NCBI RefSeq assembly: GCF_902506205.1
Contig: NZ_LR732816.1
Location: forward strand, 1,151,849 to 1,215,848
Reading direction: 5' to 3'
DNA: 64,000 bases
Origin: Brevundimonas sp. G8
Lineage (GTDB): Bacteria > Pseudomonadota > Alphaproteobacteria > Caulobacterales > Caulobacteraceae
The position numbers and the translations under genes were made by a program. Below the pieces are notes generated by a model. The model saw nothing but the letters and a program-made list of their open reading frames with translations. It made no database searches and had not been told where the DNA came from. Positions 1 through 8,791 of this stretch are shown here, one piece after another (within the stretch, counting starts at the first letter, position 1; the number at the start of each line of letters is the position of its first letter).

Positions 1-1257
1 CAGGACCTGGAGCCGCGCGCCTATGCCCGGCTGTCGAAACAGGGCAGCTACGCCACCACCATCACGCGGCCGGACCTGTTCCGCCCCTATCTGACCGAAC
101 AGCTGGGCCTGCTGGAACAGGAATACGCCGCGACCTTCGAGGTCGGACTGTCGCGCCAGGAAATCCCCTTCCCCTATGTGACGGACGGGCTGGAGGTCGC
201 GCTGGACCGGTCGATGACGGCCGCCCTGGCGCGCTGGTTCCCGACCACGGACCTGGCCCATATCGGCGACGAGATCGCCGATGGTTTATTTGAGATGGGC
301 GGCGACTTCCCCCTGTCGCACTTCGACGGCCTGCGGACCGACTTCTCGCTGGCGCGGCTAAAACACTACACCGGCACGCCGGTGGACGACGTTCAGTCCT
401 ACGTCCTGTTCACCAACTACAATCGCTATGTCGATGAGTTCGTGCGCTGGGCCATCGAACAGCTTCAGACGCCGGGTTCGCCGTATCAGACCCTGTCCTG
501 CGCCGGCGGCGTCGTCATCACGCGCGACACCCCCAACCCCGAGGCGGCGATCAGCGACACGGCCTGGAAGAAACACCAGATGCCGGCCTATCACCTGACC
601 GCGCCTGGCCATAAGGGCGTGACCCTGGTCAACATCGGCGTCGGCCCGTCCAACGCCAAGACCATCACGGATCACCTGGCCGTCACCCGGCCCCACGTCT
701 GGCTGATGATCGGTCACTGCGGCGGCCTGCGCGCCAGCCAGACCATCGGCGACTATGTGCTGGCCCACGCCTATCTGCGCGACGATCACGTGCTGGACGC
801 GGTCCTGCCGCCGGACATCCCCATCCCGTCGATCGCCGAGGTCCAGCGCGCCCTGTACGACGCGACCAAGTCGGTCAGCGGCATGCCAGGCGACGAGGTC
901 AAGCTGCGCCTGCGCACCGGCACCGTGGTCACCACCGACGACCGGAACTGGGAGCTGCGCTATTCCAAGTCGGCCCTGCGCTTCAACCAGAGCCGCGCCG
1001 TCGCCATCGACATGGAAAGCGCCACGATCGCCGCACAAGGGTATCGCTTCCGCGTGCCCTACGGGACGTTGCTGTGCGTGTCGGACAAGCCGTTGCACGG
1101 CGAGATCAAGCTTCCGGGTCAGGCCAACCGCTTCTACGAAGGCTCGATCTCCGAACACCTGCAGATCGGCATCCAGGCGGTCGACCTGATGCGCAGCGAA
1201 GGGCCGAAACTGCATTCGCGCAAGCTTCGCGCCTTCGACGAGCCGCCGTTCCGGTGA
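1..1257 (+). CDS. amn: AMP nucleosidase, 5'-truncated by the window edge
   Basis: The reading frame is open from base 1, so the N-terminus lies outside the window; 418 residues are visible. AMP nucleosidase hydrolyses AMP to adenine and ribose 5-phosphate in the cytosol and is used in purine salvage and adenylate balance. The visible part ends the N-terminal AMP-nucleosidase domain and then has a nucleoside-phosphorylase fold: VNIGVGPSNAKT, then MIGHCGGLRASQTIGDYV, then AIDMESATIAAQGYRF and CVSDKPLHGEIKLPG, the typical order in Amn. A GTG at 178 is in frame but is only an internal valine, because the family sequence continues upstream of it. No partner gene is evident downstream; a dispersed repeat follows. 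Confidence 0.92.
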   Translation, partial: QDLEPRAYARLSKQGSYATTITRPDLFRPYLTEQLGLLEQEYAATFEVGLSRQEIPFPYVTDGLEVALDRSMTAALARWFPTTDLAHIGDEIADGLFEMGGDFPLSHFDGLRTDFSLARLKHYTGTPVDDVQSYVLFTNYNRYVDEFVRWAIEQLQTPGSPYQTLSCAGGVVITRDTPNPEAAISDTAWKKHQMPAYHLTAPGHKGVTLVNIGVGPSNAKTITDHLAVTRPHVWLMIGHCGGLRASQTIGDYVLAHAYLRDDHVLDAVLPPDIPIPSIAEVQRALYDATKSVSGMPGDEVKLRLRTGTVVTTDDRNWELRYSKSALRFNQSRAVAIDMESATIAAQGYRFRVPYGTLLCVSDKPLHGEIKLPGQANRFYEGSISEHLQIGIQAVDLMRSEGPKLHSRKLRAFDEPPFR

Positions 1258-1266
1258 TCACGATGT

Positions 1267-1411
1267 CTCCTCCCCGCTTTGCGGGGAGGGGGACCGCGCG
1301 AAGCGTGGTGGAGGGGCTCTTTGAAGTCCCACAGGCGCTGGTGATGCGGTGAGAACCCCTCCGTCACGGCGCGAAGAGCGCCGCGCCACCTCCCCATGAA
1401 ATGGGGAGGAG
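1267..1411. repeat. Dispersed inverted repeat (REP/MITE-like), 145 bp
   Basis: Two outward-related arms start with CTCCTCCCC (1267) and end with GGGGAGGAG (1411). The left arm contains a 9-bp hairpin CCTCCCCGC-TTT-GCGGGGAGG (1269-1289) followed by CGCGCGAAGCGTGGTGGAGGGG. The right arm read on the minus strand has the same plan: CTCCTCCCC, short loop, GGGGAGGTGG, a GC-rich stretch, then GGAGGGG. No coding frame fits. Elements of this style are scattered in Caulobacterales genomes (recalled, not searched). It fills the gap between two convergent genes and may also end transcription. Confidence 0.75.
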
Positions 1412-1417
1412 ACAGGT

Positions 1418-2269
1418 TCAGACCGCCGCCTTCTCCAATGCGCCCGGCTCGACAGGGCTGGGCGCGGTGGCGGCCTTGCGGGTGTCCTGACGACGGGGCA
1501 GTCGCCAGATTTGGTGCGATCGGTAGCTGACGCCGTCCCAGGCCAGGGCCGTGACCGTTATGGTCTTGGCGTCCCAGTCGATCTGGTTGAAGCCTGGCGG
1601 CGCACCCCGCTCACGGTGAGACAGCGTCCCGCACCCGACGGCATAGGAGCAGCGATCCGCCAGCGGGATCGGCATGGCGAAGGGCACATGGACATGGCCC
1701 GTCATGATCAGATCGACGCCGGCCTCGGCGAAGATCAGGGCCGCCTCGTCGCCGCGCTTGACGTCGCCAGTCATCGGCGTGCCGACCATTTCGATCAGCG
1801 GATGGTGGCAGGCCAGGATTCTGAGCGTGCCGATGGGGGCCTGGCGCAGGGCCTCGGCCGCGCGCCGCGTCTGATCCAGGTCGATGACGCCCTTGGACCA
1901 GTTGGGCCGCGCCTGCCAGCCGCGCGCGGTGACCACGCCGCGCACCATGACGTCCTTGCCCAGGAACTGACCGTCGTGGGCGGGAAAGCCCGTCGCCGTC
2001 TCGAACGCGCGCCACGGATGAAGCACCCGCGCGACGGCATCCCAATAGGGCACGTCGTGATTGCCGACGATGACGAAGCGTGGCTCGGGCATGGCACGCA
2101 TCCATTCGCCGGCGGCCGTGAACTCGTCCGGGAACCCCTTTTGCGTGATGTCGCCGGTTATCAGGACCAGGTCGTTGGGCGTGGCGTGGGCGTAGTCCAG
2201 AGCGGCGGCGCAGGCGTGCTTGTGCTCACAACCAAAATGGACGTCGGAAAACTGGAGAATACGCCCCAT
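1418..2269 (-). CDS. Calcineurin-like metallophosphoesterase
   Basis: 283 residues. It shows the metallophosphatase signature in order: D-x-H at residues 9-11 (FSDVHFG), GD at 39-40 (LITGDIT), GNHD at 69-72, then CHHPL and GHVHVP near the C-terminus, so both metal sites look complete. The class hydrolyses phosphomonoesters or diesters; the substrate cannot be read from the sequence. The ATG at 2269 overlaps the TAA stop of the upstream lipid-kinase gene by one base (TAATG), which suggests translational coupling and a shared task, possibly removing a phosphate from a lipid or nucleotide product. The frame is open further upstream but that part lies antisense or out of frame to the kinase gene and is not family-like. 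Confidence 0.85.
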   Translation of the reverse strand: MGRILQFSDVHFGCEHKHACAAALDYAHATPNDLVLITGDITQKGFPDEFTAAGEWMRAMPEPRFVIVGNHDVPYWDAVARVLHPWRAFETATGFPAHDGQFLGKDVMVRGVVTARGWQARPNWSKGVIDLDQTRRAAEALRQAPIGTLRILACHHPLIEMVGTPMTGDVKRGDEAALIFAEAGVDLIMTGHVHVPFAMPIPLADRCSYAVGCGTLSHRERGAPPGFNQIDWDAKTITVTALAWDGVSYRSHQIWRLPRRQDTRKAATAPSPVEPGALEKAAV

Positions 2270-3204
2270 TAGATGCTGTCCTCGGCCGACGGCGGCCGGG
2301 GCGCCAGGGCCTTGAAGGCCTTGGGCACGAAGCGGATCACGGCCTCGGGCTTGAGCAACAGCGGCTCGCCGTCGATCACGGCCGGAATCTTGGAGCGGGC
2401 GCGCACCTCGATCAGCTTGGCCGGACGGGTCGAGACGGCGGGGTCTTGGCGCCAGTCGCTGAACAGGGCGGTGGCGGCCAGGCGGAAGGCCTGGGTCGTG
2501 TCGCTGGGGTCCATGGCGGCCGCCTCCAGTCCGATGGGATCTTCCATCGCCTTGGAGATCATCGGGCTGATCAGCACAAGCGCCTCGGTGCGACGTTTCT
2601 CGCCGCCGTCCAGCGTGAACCGCAGGCGGCCGGAGAAGGCGCGCTTCAAAGCGCGGCGTCCGTATTGCCACGCCAGCTTGATCTTGCCGGTCCGCATGGC
2701 CTCGCGCGCCGGCGCCCACAGGGCAGGCGAACCCAGGATGGCCGCGCAGTAGAAATATTCGCCTTGGACCTCGCCGCCAGAGACGGCCTGAGGCTCACCC
2801 TCCTCTAGCGCGCGCTTCAGAGCCAGCTTCCAGTCGGCTGTGCCGTACAGCGCCTTGGGCAGCATGTTCATCGTCCCGCCCGGCAGGGGCGCGATCATCG
2901 GACCGTCCGGCTGGGCCTTGGACGCCACCGAGCGCGCCGTGCCGTCTCCGGCCAGGACGAAGATGACGTCGGGTTCCGCCGCGAAGGCGTCGGCGATGAT
3001 CTGATCGAAGTTGCCGCCCTCGAACGTCATGACCTCGGCCTTCAGATCATAACCGGCCAGGATCGCCTCGGCCTCGTCTGCGGCGCGCGGCCCCACGCTG
3101 CCGGACAGCGGGTTGACCAGCATCACGACATGCTTCAGCGCCGCATGAGGCGTCAGCGTGGGCCCTGCATCGGCTTCGGGCGGTGAGATCGTGGTGTCTG
3201 TCAT
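2269..3204 (-). CDS. Diacylglycerol kinase catalytic-domain lipid kinase (DagK/YegS family)
   Basis: 311 residues, cytosolic or membrane-peripheral. N-terminal DAGK catalytic domain: VNPLSG at 30-35, the nucleotide loop LAGDGTARSV at 84-93 (AGDGT instead of the commoner GGDGT), and PLPGGTMNMLP at 107-116 (the conserved GGT-x-N). The C-terminal half has the beta-rich lobe with the late IDGEPL motif. The family phosphorylates diacylglycerol, sphingoid bases or related lipids with ATP. The ATG at 3204 gives a protein of normal family length; a longer in-frame extension runs into the divergent promoter and looks non-coding. It is the first gene of a two-gene unit with the metallophosphoesterase. 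The true lipid substrate is unknown. Confidence 0.85.
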   Translation of the reverse strand: MTDTTISPPEADAGPTLTPHAALKHVVMLVNPLSGSVGPRAADEAEAILAGYDLKAEVMTFEGGNFDQIIADAFAAEPDVIFVLAGDGTARSVASKAQPDGPMIAPLPGGTMNMLPKALYGTADWKLALKRALEEGEPQAVSGGEVQGEYFYCAAILGSPALWAPAREAMRTGKIKLAWQYGRRALKRAFSGRLRFTLDGGEKRRTEALVLISPMISKAMEDPIGLEAAAMDPSDTTQAFRLAATALFSDWRQDPAVSTRPAKLIEVRARSKIPAVIDGEPLLLKPEAVIRFVPKAFKALAPRPPSAEDSI

Positions 3205-3337
3205 GGCGGCCGAACGTCCCGCAGCCGCCGCCGTTCCGCGCAAGCGTGACCATATTTGTCGCGTCGATGCGGAACCCAAGCTGGACCGATACGTTTGCGG
3301 ACCTAGGGGCAGACACCCAGGGACAAAGGATTTCACC

Positions 3338-3688
3338 ATGAACAAGGCGATTATCGCGATTGCCGGCGCCGGCCTTCTGGCTTCGGCCTGCGCCAGCGAC
3401 CCGTACAGCAGCAACACCGGCCCGAACCAGACCGTTCGCCAAGGCGCCATCGGCGCAGGCCTCGGCGCTGTCGCCGGCGCCATCATCGGCAACAACGTCG
3501 GCGGCGGCAACGCAGCCACCGGCGCCCTGATCGGCGGCGCCCTGGGCGGCGCCGCAGGCGCGATCCGCGGTTCGAACCAGGACCGCAACAACCAGCAGCG
3601 TTATCGCGACAGCCAAGGTCGCTACTACTACTGCTACGACAACCGCCAGGACGAGTGCTACTGGGACAACGGTCAGCGCCGTTATTGA
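3338..3688 (+). CDS. Glycine-zipper outer-membrane lipoprotein (17 kDa antigen/YmgG type)
   Basis: 116 residues. A lipobox LLASAC at residues 13-18 follows a short signal peptide, so it should be lipidated on the cysteine. Residues about 35-75 form a glycine-zipper 2TM domain with repeated small-residue patterns (GAIGAGLGAVAGAIIG, then GALIGGALGGAAGAI). The C-terminus is polar and aromatic (RYYYCYDNRQDECYW). I chose the ATG at 3338 because it gives a clean lipoprotein signal; the frame is open upstream but overlaps the divergent kinase gene. A strong intrinsic terminator follows, so it is probably monocistronic. Function is unknown; such proteins are abundant small envelope components. Confidence 0.85.
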   Translation: MNKAIIAIAGAGLLASACASDPYSSNTGPNQTVRQGAIGAGLGAVAGAIIGNNVGGGNAATGALIGGALGGAAGAIRGSNQDRNNQQRYRDSQGRYYYCYDNRQDECYWDNGQRRY

Positions 3689-3740
3689 TCGCTAAGAACT
3701 TGCCGGTCGCGCAACTCAGCGACCGGCGCTAGGTTGAAGG

Positions 3741-3776
3741 GGCGGCTTGTCGAAGGACAGGCCGCCTCTTTTGCGT
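3741..3776 (+). terminator. Intrinsic terminator after the glycine-zipper lipoprotein gene
   Basis: Perfect 11-bp stem (one T-G wobble) GGCGGCTTGTC / GACAGGCCGCC with a GAAG loop at 3741-3766, followed by TCTTTTG. It separates the glycine-zipper gene from the next lipoprotein gene. Confidence 0.9.
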
Positions 3777-3807
3777 AATGGGCCGGCCAAGCCGGAGGAG
3801 GGCTGTG

Positions 3808-4248
3808 ATGAAGCGATCGACTGGGCTGGCGATGCTGGCGATGGGACTGCTGGCGGCATGCGCGCCGACGCCGAAGCGGACGGCGCTGGTGGTTGGGGAA
3901 TCGCCCTGCGTCTCAGGCCGGTTCGACGTCTATTTCGTGGAGAACCAGGCCAAGCTGACCGACGCGGCCACGCTGCTGCTGCGGACCGCCGCCGAGAAGG
4001 CCAAGGAATGCCGCGTGAACCACGTGCGGGTGCTGGGCCTGGCGGATGCGACCGGCACGGTGGAGGCCAATCTGAGCCTGTCGCAACGGCGCGCCCTCGC
4101 GGTCGCCGAAGCCCTGACCCAGGCCGGCATGCCAGCGCCGGCCTTTGAAGTGAACGCCGCCGGCGATGCGGGCGCCGTCAACGCCTCGGGCGCGGACGAA
4201 CTGCTGCGCCGCCGAGCGGAAGTGTTCATCGAGACCTCGCCGCGCTGA
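3808..4248 (+). CDS. OmpA-like domain lipoprotein
   Basis: 146 residues. The signal peptide ends in a lipobox (LLAAC). Then comes an OmpA/peptidoglycan-binding-like fold: FDVYFVENQAKLTDAA, then VRVLGLADATGTVEANLSLSQRRA, and a C-terminal RRRAEVFIE strand. The usual OmpA peptidoglycan-contacting residues (NxxLSxxRA) are partly kept as NLSLSQRRA. GGAGGAGGG at 3795-3803 is a good ribosome-binding site for the ATG at 3808, which is why I reject the in-frame ATG 30 bases upstream. It is likely anchored in the outer membrane and contacts the cell wall. It lies 92 bp upstream of the DsbD-like gene; co-transcription is possible but unproven. Confidence 0.82.
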   Translation: MKRSTGLAMLAMGLLAACAPTPKRTALVVGESPCVSGRFDVYFVENQAKLTDAATLLLRTAAEKAKECRVNHVRVLGLADATGTVEANLSLSQRRALAVAEALTQAGMPAPAFEVNAAGDAGAVNASGADELLRRRAEVFIETSPR

Positions 4249-4340
4249 TCTGCGACGGCTGATCTGTGGCAAAGGGGGCGATGGCGCGGGGGCGACCGAG
4301 GGACTAGGTTGCGGCCGCCTCCAACGTCGGAAATCGCCCT

Positions 4341-6503
4341 TTGCGTCCCCTTGCCTTCCTCGCCGGTCTGTTGCTGTGCCTGCTGTCGCTCTCGACGGTT
4401 CAGGCCCAGCCGGTCCAGAGCCAGCCTTCCGGCCTCGTCGCCTTCGGCCCGCAAAGGACCGAGCGGATCGAGGCCGAACTGGTCCCGATGTCGCAATGGG
4501 TCGCGCCCGGTTCGACCACCGTGGTGGCCGTACGTCAGAAGATCGCGCCGGGCTGGCATACCTATTGGCGCAATCCAGGCGACAGCGGCGGGGCGACCAG
4601 CCTGGTCTGGACCCTGCCCGAGGGTGTGACGGCCGATCCGATCCTGTGGCCCCTGCCCAGCCGCCAACGGCTGATGAGCCTGATGAACTACGGCTATTCG
4701 GGCGAGGTTCTGCTGCCCGTGCCGATCCATGTGCCGGCCTCGGCGCGGCCGGGCGAAGTGCTGACCCTGACGACGGACGTGCTGTTCCTGGTGTGCAGCG
4801 ACCAGATGTGCGTGCCCGAGCCGCTGACCCTGTCGCTGGCCCTGCCGGTGCGCGAGAGCGCCGCTCCACTTGCCAAGCCCTGGGGGGCCGAGATCGAGCG
4901 GATGGTCGAGACCGCGCCGCGCCCGGCAGGCATTGAGGCGCGCGTCACCGCCCAGGCCGGCAAGCTGGTTTTGACCGCGACGGGCGGCCCGCTGTCAGGC
5001 GCCGACATCGGCCAGGTCTATTTCTATCCGTTCGACGGCGGACGGGTAGACCACGCAGCGGTCCAGCCGGGAAGCCGGGGACCGCACGGCGTGAGCGTGA
5101 CGTTGACGCCCGGCCGTGAGGCGGCGTCTTCGCCCCTGAGCGGCGTCCTGGCGACCGACAAGGGCGCGTGGGAGATCACGGCCCAACCCGGTGCGCCGCT
5201 GGCCGGCGCGCAGGGGCAGGGTGTGCTGGCGCCGCTGGACGATGCGACATCGGCGCCGGCCAGGACCGGCGTTCTGGTCTTTCTCCAAGCCCTGGGACTG
5301 GCGCTGCTGGGCGGGCTGGTGCTGAACCTGATGCCCTGCGTCTTCCCCGTCCTGGCGATGAAGGCGGCATCGCTGTCGGCGGCGGCGCACGATCCGGCGC
5401 GGGCGCGGCGTGATGGGGTGGCCTTCACCGCCGGGGTGCTGGTCAGCTTCTTGGTGCTGGCGGGGGCGCTGCTGGCGCTGAGGGCGGCGGGTCAGGCCAT
5501 CGGCTGGGGGTTCCAGCTTCAGTCGCCAGGCGTGGTCGCGGCCCTGGCTCTGGTCATGCTGCTGGTCGGGCTGAACCTGTCGGGCGTCTTCCATGTCGGC
5601 GCAGGGATGCAGAACGCCGGGTCGGGGCCTCTGTCCCGCCTGCCCGGCGCGGCGGGCGCCTTCTTCACCGGCGTGCTGGCCGTGGTGGTCGCGGCGCCCT
5701 GCACCGCGCCCTTCATGGCGGCGGCCCTGGGCGCGGCGTTGGTCCTGCCTTGGCCGATGGCCCTGGCGGTGTTTCTGATGCTGGGGCTGGGCCTGGCCCT
5801 GCCCTATCTGGCGATCAGCCTATCGCCGGGCTTGCTGGTGCGCTTGCCGCGACCGGGCGTGTGGATGGAGCGCCTCAAGGGGCTGCTGGCCTTTCCCATG
5901 TATGGGGCGGCGCTGTGGCTGCTGTGGGTGTTCACGCGGCAGGGCGGCGTGGATGCGCTGGGTCTGCTGCTGACGGCGGCGCTGCTGCTGGCCTTCGCCG
6001 CCTGGCTGTGGGGGCTGGCCCAGGCCGCCCGCCAGAGGGAAGAGCGGCCCGTACTGGCCACGATCTGCGCAACCGTCGCCAGCGTCATGGCCATCGGATT
6101 GGCGGGCGTTGCGGCCGGCGCCACGCGGGATGCCGACGCCGCGCCCCGGGGCGAGAGCGGCCCTCTCGCCGCCCGGCCCTGGTCGGCCGCGGCGGTAAGC
6201 GAGGCGACGGCGGCGGGCCGGCCCGTGCTGGTCAATCTGACCGCCGATTGGTGCGTGACCTGCAAGATCAACGAGCGCGCGGCTCTGTCTTCGCCCCGCG
6301 TCGCCAAGGCGATGACGCAGGCGAACGCCGCCTATCTGGTCGGCGACTGGACCCGTCGCGACGACTCCATCACGCGCGAACTTCAGGCCCACGGCCGTTC
6401 GGGCGTGCCGCTGTATCTGTTGTATCGCCCCGGTCAGGCCGAGCCGGAGATCCTGCCGCAACTGCTGACCGAGGGCGTCGTGATCGACGCGCTGACGGAC
6501 TGA
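4341..6503 (+). CDS. DsbD/ScsB-family thiol:disulfide interchange protein
   Basis: 720 residues, TTG start. The family moves electrons from cytosolic thioredoxin across the inner membrane to periplasmic thiol proteins. Layout: signal peptide to about residue 22; an N-terminal periplasmic DsbD_2/ScsB-like domain with a CSDQMC pair near residue 150; a membrane domain of about eight helices from roughly residue 310 to 600 with the two key cysteines in NLMPCVFP (C333) and VAAPCTAPF (C454); and a C-terminal thioredoxin domain with CVTC at 638-641. All redox cysteines expected for the transfer relay are present. The order matches ScsB-type proteins more than E. coli DsbD. It ends 4 bp before the convergent hydrolase stop. 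Partners are not encoded nearby. Confidence 0.9.
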   Translation: MRPLAFLAGLLLCLLSLSTVQAQPVQSQPSGLVAFGPQRTERIEAELVPMSQWVAPGSTTVVAVRQKIAPGWHTYWRNPGDSGGATSLVWTLPEGVTADPILWPLPSRQRLMSLMNYGYSGEVLLPVPIHVPASARPGEVLTLTTDVLFLVCSDQMCVPEPLTLSLALPVRESAAPLAKPWGAEIERMVETAPRPAGIEARVTAQAGKLVLTATGGPLSGADIGQVYFYPFDGGRVDHAAVQPGSRGPHGVSVTLTPGREAASSPLSGVLATDKGAWEITAQPGAPLAGAQGQGVLAPLDDATSAPARTGVLVFLQALGLALLGGLVLNLMPCVFPVLAMKAASLSAAAHDPARARRDGVAFTAGVLVSFLVLAGALLALRAAGQAIGWGFQLQSPGVVAALALVMLLVGLNLSGVFHVGAGMQNAGSGPLSRLPGAAGAFFTGVLAVVVAAPCTAPFMAAALGAALVLPWPMALAVFLMLGLGLALPYLAISLSPGLLVRLPRPGVWMERLKGLLAFPMYGAALWLLWVFTRQGGVDALGLLLTAALLLAFAAWLWGLAQAARQREERPVLATICATVASVMAIGLAGVAAGATRDADAAPRGESGPLAARPWSAAAVSEATAAGRPVLVNLTADWCVTCKINERAALSSPRVAKAMTQANAAYLVGDWTRRDDSITRELQAHGRSGVPLYLLYRPGQAEPEILPQLLTEGVVIDALTD

Positions 6504-6507
6504 AGGA

Positions 6508-7404
6508 TCAGCTCAGGAACCGCTGAACCGCCGCCAGGAACCGCTGTGGCTGTTCGATCATCACCTGGTGCTGGGCGCCTTCGATCCGCTCGAACCGCGC
6601 GGTGCGCGGCAGGCCCTCGAAGCCGTAACGATAGAGGCCTTCCAGCCGATTGCGGGGGGCCTCGGTATCGCGGGTCCAGCCATAAACCACCGTCACCGGG
6701 GCGGTGATCTGGGACAGGCGCGGGCGCAGGTCCACCGTCAGGGCTTCATACAGGCCCTGGGCCAGGACGCGCCGGTCGCCGCCCTGAAGGCCCAGCCCCT
6801 GGAACACCATGTCGCCGGCCAGACCCATGTCCACGCCAAAGGCCGCGACCTGGGACTTCAGCGCTTGGTCGCCGAACAGCAGCAGGGCCTGATAGCCCAG
6901 CCGCGCCAGGGGCTCGACCTGGGCCGAGGTTGCGCGGGCATCCACCAGCGACGGGAAGAAGGGCGAGGAATCGACCACCATCACCCGCCCGATACGGTCG
7001 CCCATGTCGGCGGCGACGCGCAGGGCGATCTGACCGCCCAGCGAATGGCCGATCACGGCGGGACGGTCGATACGCTGCTCACGGATATAGCGTTCGATCT
7101 CGCTGGCCGCCGGTCCGGCCAGGCCGCCGCTGACATTGCCGCCGATGTCCGTCTCGCCAAAGCCGCGCACCGTGACCAGATGCACCCGGTAGCGGTCGTC
7201 CAGCCGATCCGCCGTCGAACGCCATGCCGCGCCAGTCGAACCCAGACCCGGAATGAATATGATGTCCGGCCCCGTCCCGCGCGTCTCGACGATGATCCGG
7301 CTGGAGCTGAACGCGGCTGGCTGAACGGGAGCCTGAGCCTGAACGGCGGCGGGGACGAGAACGAACAGGGTCGCCATAAGCGAAACGAAGAGACGGATCA
7401 TCAT
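6508..7404 (-). CDS. Exported alpha/beta hydrolase
   Basis: 298 residues with a clear signal peptide (to about residue 24, ending AVQAQA), so it is periplasmic or secreted. Alpha/beta-hydrolase fold: oxyanion region FIPGLGSTG, nucleophile elbow GHSLGG, an acidic residue around GWTRDTE, and the histidine in GAQHQVMIE close to the end, giving a full Ser-Asp-His triad. The substrate is not predictable; esterase and acyl-hydrolase roles are both plausible. Two consecutive ATG codons (7404, 7401) follow AGGGG; either could be used. It is the last gene of a leftward run with enoyl-CoA hydratase 48 bp upstream. Confidence 0.85.
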   Translation of the reverse strand: MMIRLFVSLMATLFVLVPAAVQAQAPVQPAAFSSSRIIVETRGTGPDIIFIPGLGSTGAAWRSTADRLDDRYRVHLVTVRGFGETDIGGNVSGGLAGPAASEIERYIREQRIDRPAVIGHSLGGQIALRVAADMGDRIGRVMVVDSSPFFPSLVDARATSAQVEPLARLGYQALLLFGDQALKSQVAAFGVDMGLAGDMVFQGLGLQGGDRRVLAQGLYEALTVDLRPRLSQITAPVTVVYGWTRDTEAPRNRLEGLYRYGFEGLPRTARFERIEGAQHQVMIEQPQRFLAAVQRFLS

Positions 7405-7452
7405 TCGCCCCTAACGCCCGATCACGGCGATCGGTTGACGGCGCGTTGCGGC

Positions 7453-8241
7453 TTATCGCCCCTTGAAGTCGGGTTTGCGCTTTTCGACGAAGGCGGACAT
7501 GCCCTCCTTCTGGTCCTCGAAGGCGAACAGGGAGTGGAACAGGCGGCGCTCGAACTGGACGCCTTGCGTCAGGGTCGTCTCAAGGGCGGCATTGACCATC
7601 TCCTTGTTGGCCATGACCGCCAGCGGGCTTTGCGAGGCGATCCTGGCGGCGATCTTGCGCGTCTCGTCCATCAGGGTGTCGTGGGGGAAGACGCGCGAGG
7701 CGAGACCGGCGCGCTCCGCCTCGGTCGCGTCCATCATGCGGGCGGTCAGGACCATGTCCATGGCCTTGGACTTGCCCACCAGACGAGTCAGGCGCTGCGA
7801 GCCGCCGATGCCGGGGGCGACGCCGAGGTTGATCTCGGGCTGACCGAACTTCGCCTTCTCGCTGGCGACGATGAAGTCGCAAAGCATGGCCAGTTCGCAG
7901 CCGCCGCCCAGGGCGAAGCCGTTGACGGCCGCGATGATCGGCTTCCTGAACCGGGTGATGCGGTCGTGGCCGAGGGCGAAATAGTTGCCCGTGTACATCT
8001 GGGCATAGGTCTGATCCGCCATCTCCTTGATGTCAGCGCCGGCGGCGAAGGCCTTTTCGCCCGAGCCGGTCAGGATCAGGCAGCGGACACTGTCGTCATA
8101 TTCGACGGCGTCCAGGAAGTCGGCGAGGTCCTTGAACAGGGCGGAGTTCAGGGCGTTCAGCGCCTCGGGCCGGTTCAGGGTCACCACCGCATAGCCGTCG
8201 GCGTGGCGTTCGATCAGCAGGTTGGAATAGGTGTCGGCCAT
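7453..8241 (-). CDS. Enoyl-CoA hydratase/isomerase (crotonase) family
   Basis: 262 residues, normal length for short-chain enoyl-CoA hydratase. Key features: AFAAGADIKEM (oxyanion and CoA-binding loop), NGFALGGGCELAM, and FGQPEINLGVAPGIGGSQRL, which holds the first catalytic glutamate; a second acidic catalytic residue lies in the next helix (RLVGKSKAMDMVL region followed by AERAGL). It hydrates 2-trans-enoyl-CoA in fatty-acid or amino-acid degradation. The start is supported by AGGAG eight bases upstream of the ATG. In many alphaproteobacteria an enoyl-CoA hydratase sits beside mutM (recalled), which fits the leftward group here, although two small genes intervene. Confidence 0.9.
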   Translation of the reverse strand: MADTYSNLLIERHADGYAVVTLNRPEALNALNSALFKDLADFLDAVEYDDSVRCLILTGSGEKAFAAGADIKEMADQTYAQMYTGNYFALGHDRITRFRKPIIAAVNGFALGGGCELAMLCDFIVASEKAKFGQPEINLGVAPGIGGSQRLTRLVGKSKAMDMVLTARMMDATEAERAGLASRVFPHDTLMDETRKIAARIASQSPLAVMANKEMVNAALETTLTQGVQFERRLFHSLFAFEDQKEGMSAFVEKRKPDFKGR

Positions 8242-8266
8242 GGTCGGTCTCCTCTTTCGGCCCGGT

Positions 8267-8749
8267 CTAACGTCTGGCGCGCAGCAGGGCGAGCGTCATG
8301 GCGAAACGGATCAGCTCCGACACCACCACGCAGCCCATCAGGCCGTTGGCGATCAGCACCAGCAGATTGGCCGGCGTCGTCGCCGCCAGCAGCCGCGCCG
8401 TAGCGGATTGACCGATCCAGCCGATGATGAACAGGACGGCGGCGACCACCGTGACCATACCGATCAGCGCCATCAGCGAGACGTGGCTGGCCTGCAGCGA
8501 CGCCTTGCGCTCTGCCGCGCCGTCACGTGTGTCGGCATGCGGCAGTAGCCGGGCGATCAGGGTCAGCGCCCCCTCGGCGATCCCGATCAACAGCAGACCG
8601 AACAGGAACAGCCCGCCCATCTCGCCAGCGAAACCGGTCGTCTTCAGGTCGCCGACCCAAACGCGTTCGAGTAACTGCCAGACATAGAGCCCCCAGACGC
8701 CCAGCGTCGTGACGATGGCGATCCACAGATGTTGCTGGCGTAGGGTCAT
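8267..8749 (-). CDS. Unknown inner-membrane protein with four predicted helices
   Basis: 160 residues from the ATG at 8749 (a GTG 15 bases upstream at 8764 is also possible; neither has a convincing ribosome-binding site). Hydrophobic segments: AIVTTLGVWGLYVWQLL, FLFGLLLIGIAEGALTLIA, ALIGMVTVVAAVLFIIGWI and NLLVLIANGLMGCVVVSEL. A polar linker rich in charged residues separates helices 2 and 3. I recognise no named family. Spacing of 25 bp to the enoyl-CoA hydratase gene and shared strand suggest co-transcription. Confidence 0.75.
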   Translation of the reverse strand: MTLRQQHLWIAIVTTLGVWGLYVWQLLERVWVGDLKTTGFAGEMGGLFLFGLLLIGIAEGALTLIARLLPHADTRDGAAERKASLQASHVSLMALIGMVTVVAAVLFIIGWIGQSATARLLAATTPANLLVLIANGLMGCVVVSELIRFAMTLALLRARR

Positions 8750-8791
8750 TAGACGATCTGGCACGAAATCGGCGTCGAGATGAAGGCGTCT

